From JANSXG01 sp024743075 (GTDB lineage: Bacteria; Planctomycetota; Phycisphaerae; Phycisphaerales; UBA1924), in contig CP159477.1 of assembly GCA_042140185.1 (NCBI GenBank), positions 2,232,001 to 2,296,000 of the forward strand: a stretch of 64,000 nt of DNA. Reading direction: 5' to 3'. Below are positions 63,282 to 64,000 of the stretch, piece by piece. Both the position numbers and the translations under genes were made by a program. The notes under the pieces are model-generated. The model did not search any database, had not been told where the DNA came from, and worked only from the letters and a program-made list of their open reading frames with translations. Position 1 is the stretch's first letter; the number at the start of each line of letters is the position of its first letter.

Positions 63282-64000
63282 ATGGGTTTCCCCGATCCAA
63301 CGCCCGATGCCCTGCGCGAGACCTATCGCGGCCGGACCGTCTGCGTCACCGGCGGCGCGGGCTTCATCGGCGGCCACCTCGCCGAACGCCTGCTCGACTG
63401 CGGAGCATCCGTCCAGATCATCGACGACCTCTCGAACTCCGATGCCGGCCTCGTCGCCTCGCTCGTCGAGCGATACCCCGGCGCGCCCGCTTCGTCTACG
63501 GCTCCATCCTCGATCGCGCCGCCCTCGCCGAGGCCGTCGAGAGCTGTTCCATCGTGTTCCACCTCGCCGCCATGGGCTCGGTTCCCCAGTCCATTCAGGA
63601 CCCCGAGCGCTGCATGGCGGTCAACGTCACCGGCACCACCCGAGTCGCCGAAGCCGCCCGGTCCGCCGGCGCCGAGCGCTGGGTCTACTCCGCCTCCGCC
63701 AGCGCCTACGGCGGCACCGACGACGAATCCCCACGACGCGAATCCGAACTCCCCACCGCCCTCTCGCCCTACGCCGCCAGCAAACTCGCCGGCGAGCAGA
63801 TCGTCCGCTCGTGGTCCGCCTCGATGGGCCTCGACGGCGTAAGCCTGCGCTACTTCAACATCTTCGGCTCGCGCCAGTCGGCCGACTCGGCCTACGCCGC
63901 GGTCGTCGCCGCGTTCTACAAGGCCCTCAGCGAGCACGCCACCCCCACCGTCTTCGGCGACGGCAAACAGACCCGCGACTTCACCCACGTCGACAACGCC
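63282..64000 (+). CDS. NAD-dependent sugar-nucleotide epimerase, partial (runs off right edge), frameshifted
   Basis: Residues 1-~240 of an extended SDR. 'TVCVTGGAGFIGGHLAERLL' (NAD-binding), 'VFHLAAMGSVPQSIQDP', 'VNVTGTTRVAEAARSAGAERWVYSASASAYG', catalytic Y-x-x-x-K 'YAASKLAGE', then 'LRYFNIFGSRQ' and 'VFGDGKQTRDFTHVDN'. The pattern fits WbpP/TviC/GalE-type UDP-sugar 4-epimerases. One C must be restored in GCGCGCCC at 63481-63488 to join 'ERYPGA' to 'ARFVYGSILDRAAL'. The C-terminal third lies outside the window. Confidence 0.88.

Noticed and set aside
38..63488. Programmed ribosomal frameshifting as the reason for the many split genes
   Set aside because: The split sites lie in sixteen unrelated genes, include ordinary metabolic enzymes never known to frameshift, lack slippery heptamers, and share a loss of C next to GCGC instead.
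1..64000. CRISPR arrays, insertion sequences, prophage or integrase genes
   Set aside because: No regularly spaced repeats, transposase DDE motifs, terminal inverted repeats with target duplications, or phage modules were seen on either strand.

Overview
The window is about 64 kb of high-GC chromosomal DNA that reads as a member of the Planctomycetota, most likely a Phycisphaerae-type lineage. The evidence is the combination of PEP-CTERM proteins, secreted proteins ending in a two-repeat dockerin-like 'GC-type' module, an ECF sigma factor paired with a DUF6768 membrane protein, a large Ser/Thr kinase with TPR repeats, bactofilins, and long-leader prepilins beside PilT/PilC. The genes are housekeeping and surface genes in short operons. 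I saw no transposase, integrase, phage module or CRISPR array.

Layout: 1-2.8 kb holds a truncated secreted protein, an FkbM methyltransferase and an unrecognised protein. 3.0-9.8 kb is a type IV pilus / type II secretion-like operon (pilT, pilC, a PilV-like prepilin, a 959-aa membrane-anchored protein with Ca-loop motifs, a PilW-like prepilin). 10.0-13.5 kb has an entericidin-like lipoprotein, a DUF1328 protein, gnd, two paralogous small SAP/Rho-N-like proteins and tRNA-Ala(TGC). 13.7-18.1 kb has a PEP-CTERM protein, an epimerase-like protein, the ECF sigma/DUF6768 pair, an HTH-like protein and a dockerin-tailed protein. 18.1-18.9 kb is one conspicuously AT-richer gene. 19.1-21.5 kb is feoA-feoB plus a small membrane protein. 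22.5-25.6 kb is a cluster of three secreted proteins that share heads or tails. 25.8-35 kb has an unknown HTH-containing protein, an ATP/ADP-translocase-like transporter, a Tat-signal epimerase, an OpuC-type osmolyte transporter and the Ser/Thr kinase. 35-47 kb has an NRAMP transporter, a transglutaminase, tatD, an M42 peptidase, a hibernation factor, a STAS protein, an HMA-MauE fusion, apaG and nadE. 47-55.7 kb has a Na/Pi cotransporter, gcvT, a sigma-70 factor, a UVR-motif protein, a glycosyltransferase and the iscS-iscU-(HesB) Fe-S cluster genes. 55.8-64 kb has a TraB-like exported protein, a 779-aa protein with D-x-x-G-x-D-x-Y repeats, two bactofilins, a parvulin, a DCC-family protein and a truncated sugar-nucleotide epimerase.

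The most consequential observation for any user of this sequence is that about sixteen genes, including core genes such as gnd, iscS, nadE and the sigma factor, are interrupted by apparent frameshifts. Almost every one can be repaired by restoring one C (two in iscS) in the C-run directly 3' of a GCGC tetranucleotide. This looks like a systematic sequencing or consensus error, possibly reflecting base modification, and not gene decay. I therefore annotate these genes as intact CDS spanning the frameshift and give the position each time.

Functionally the window is dominated by cell-surface and envelope biology (pili, exported repeat proteins, PEP-CTERM and dockerin tails, bactofilins), iron and Fe-S metabolism (Feo, NRAMP, Isc), and signalling (ECF, sigma-70, kinase, STAS).
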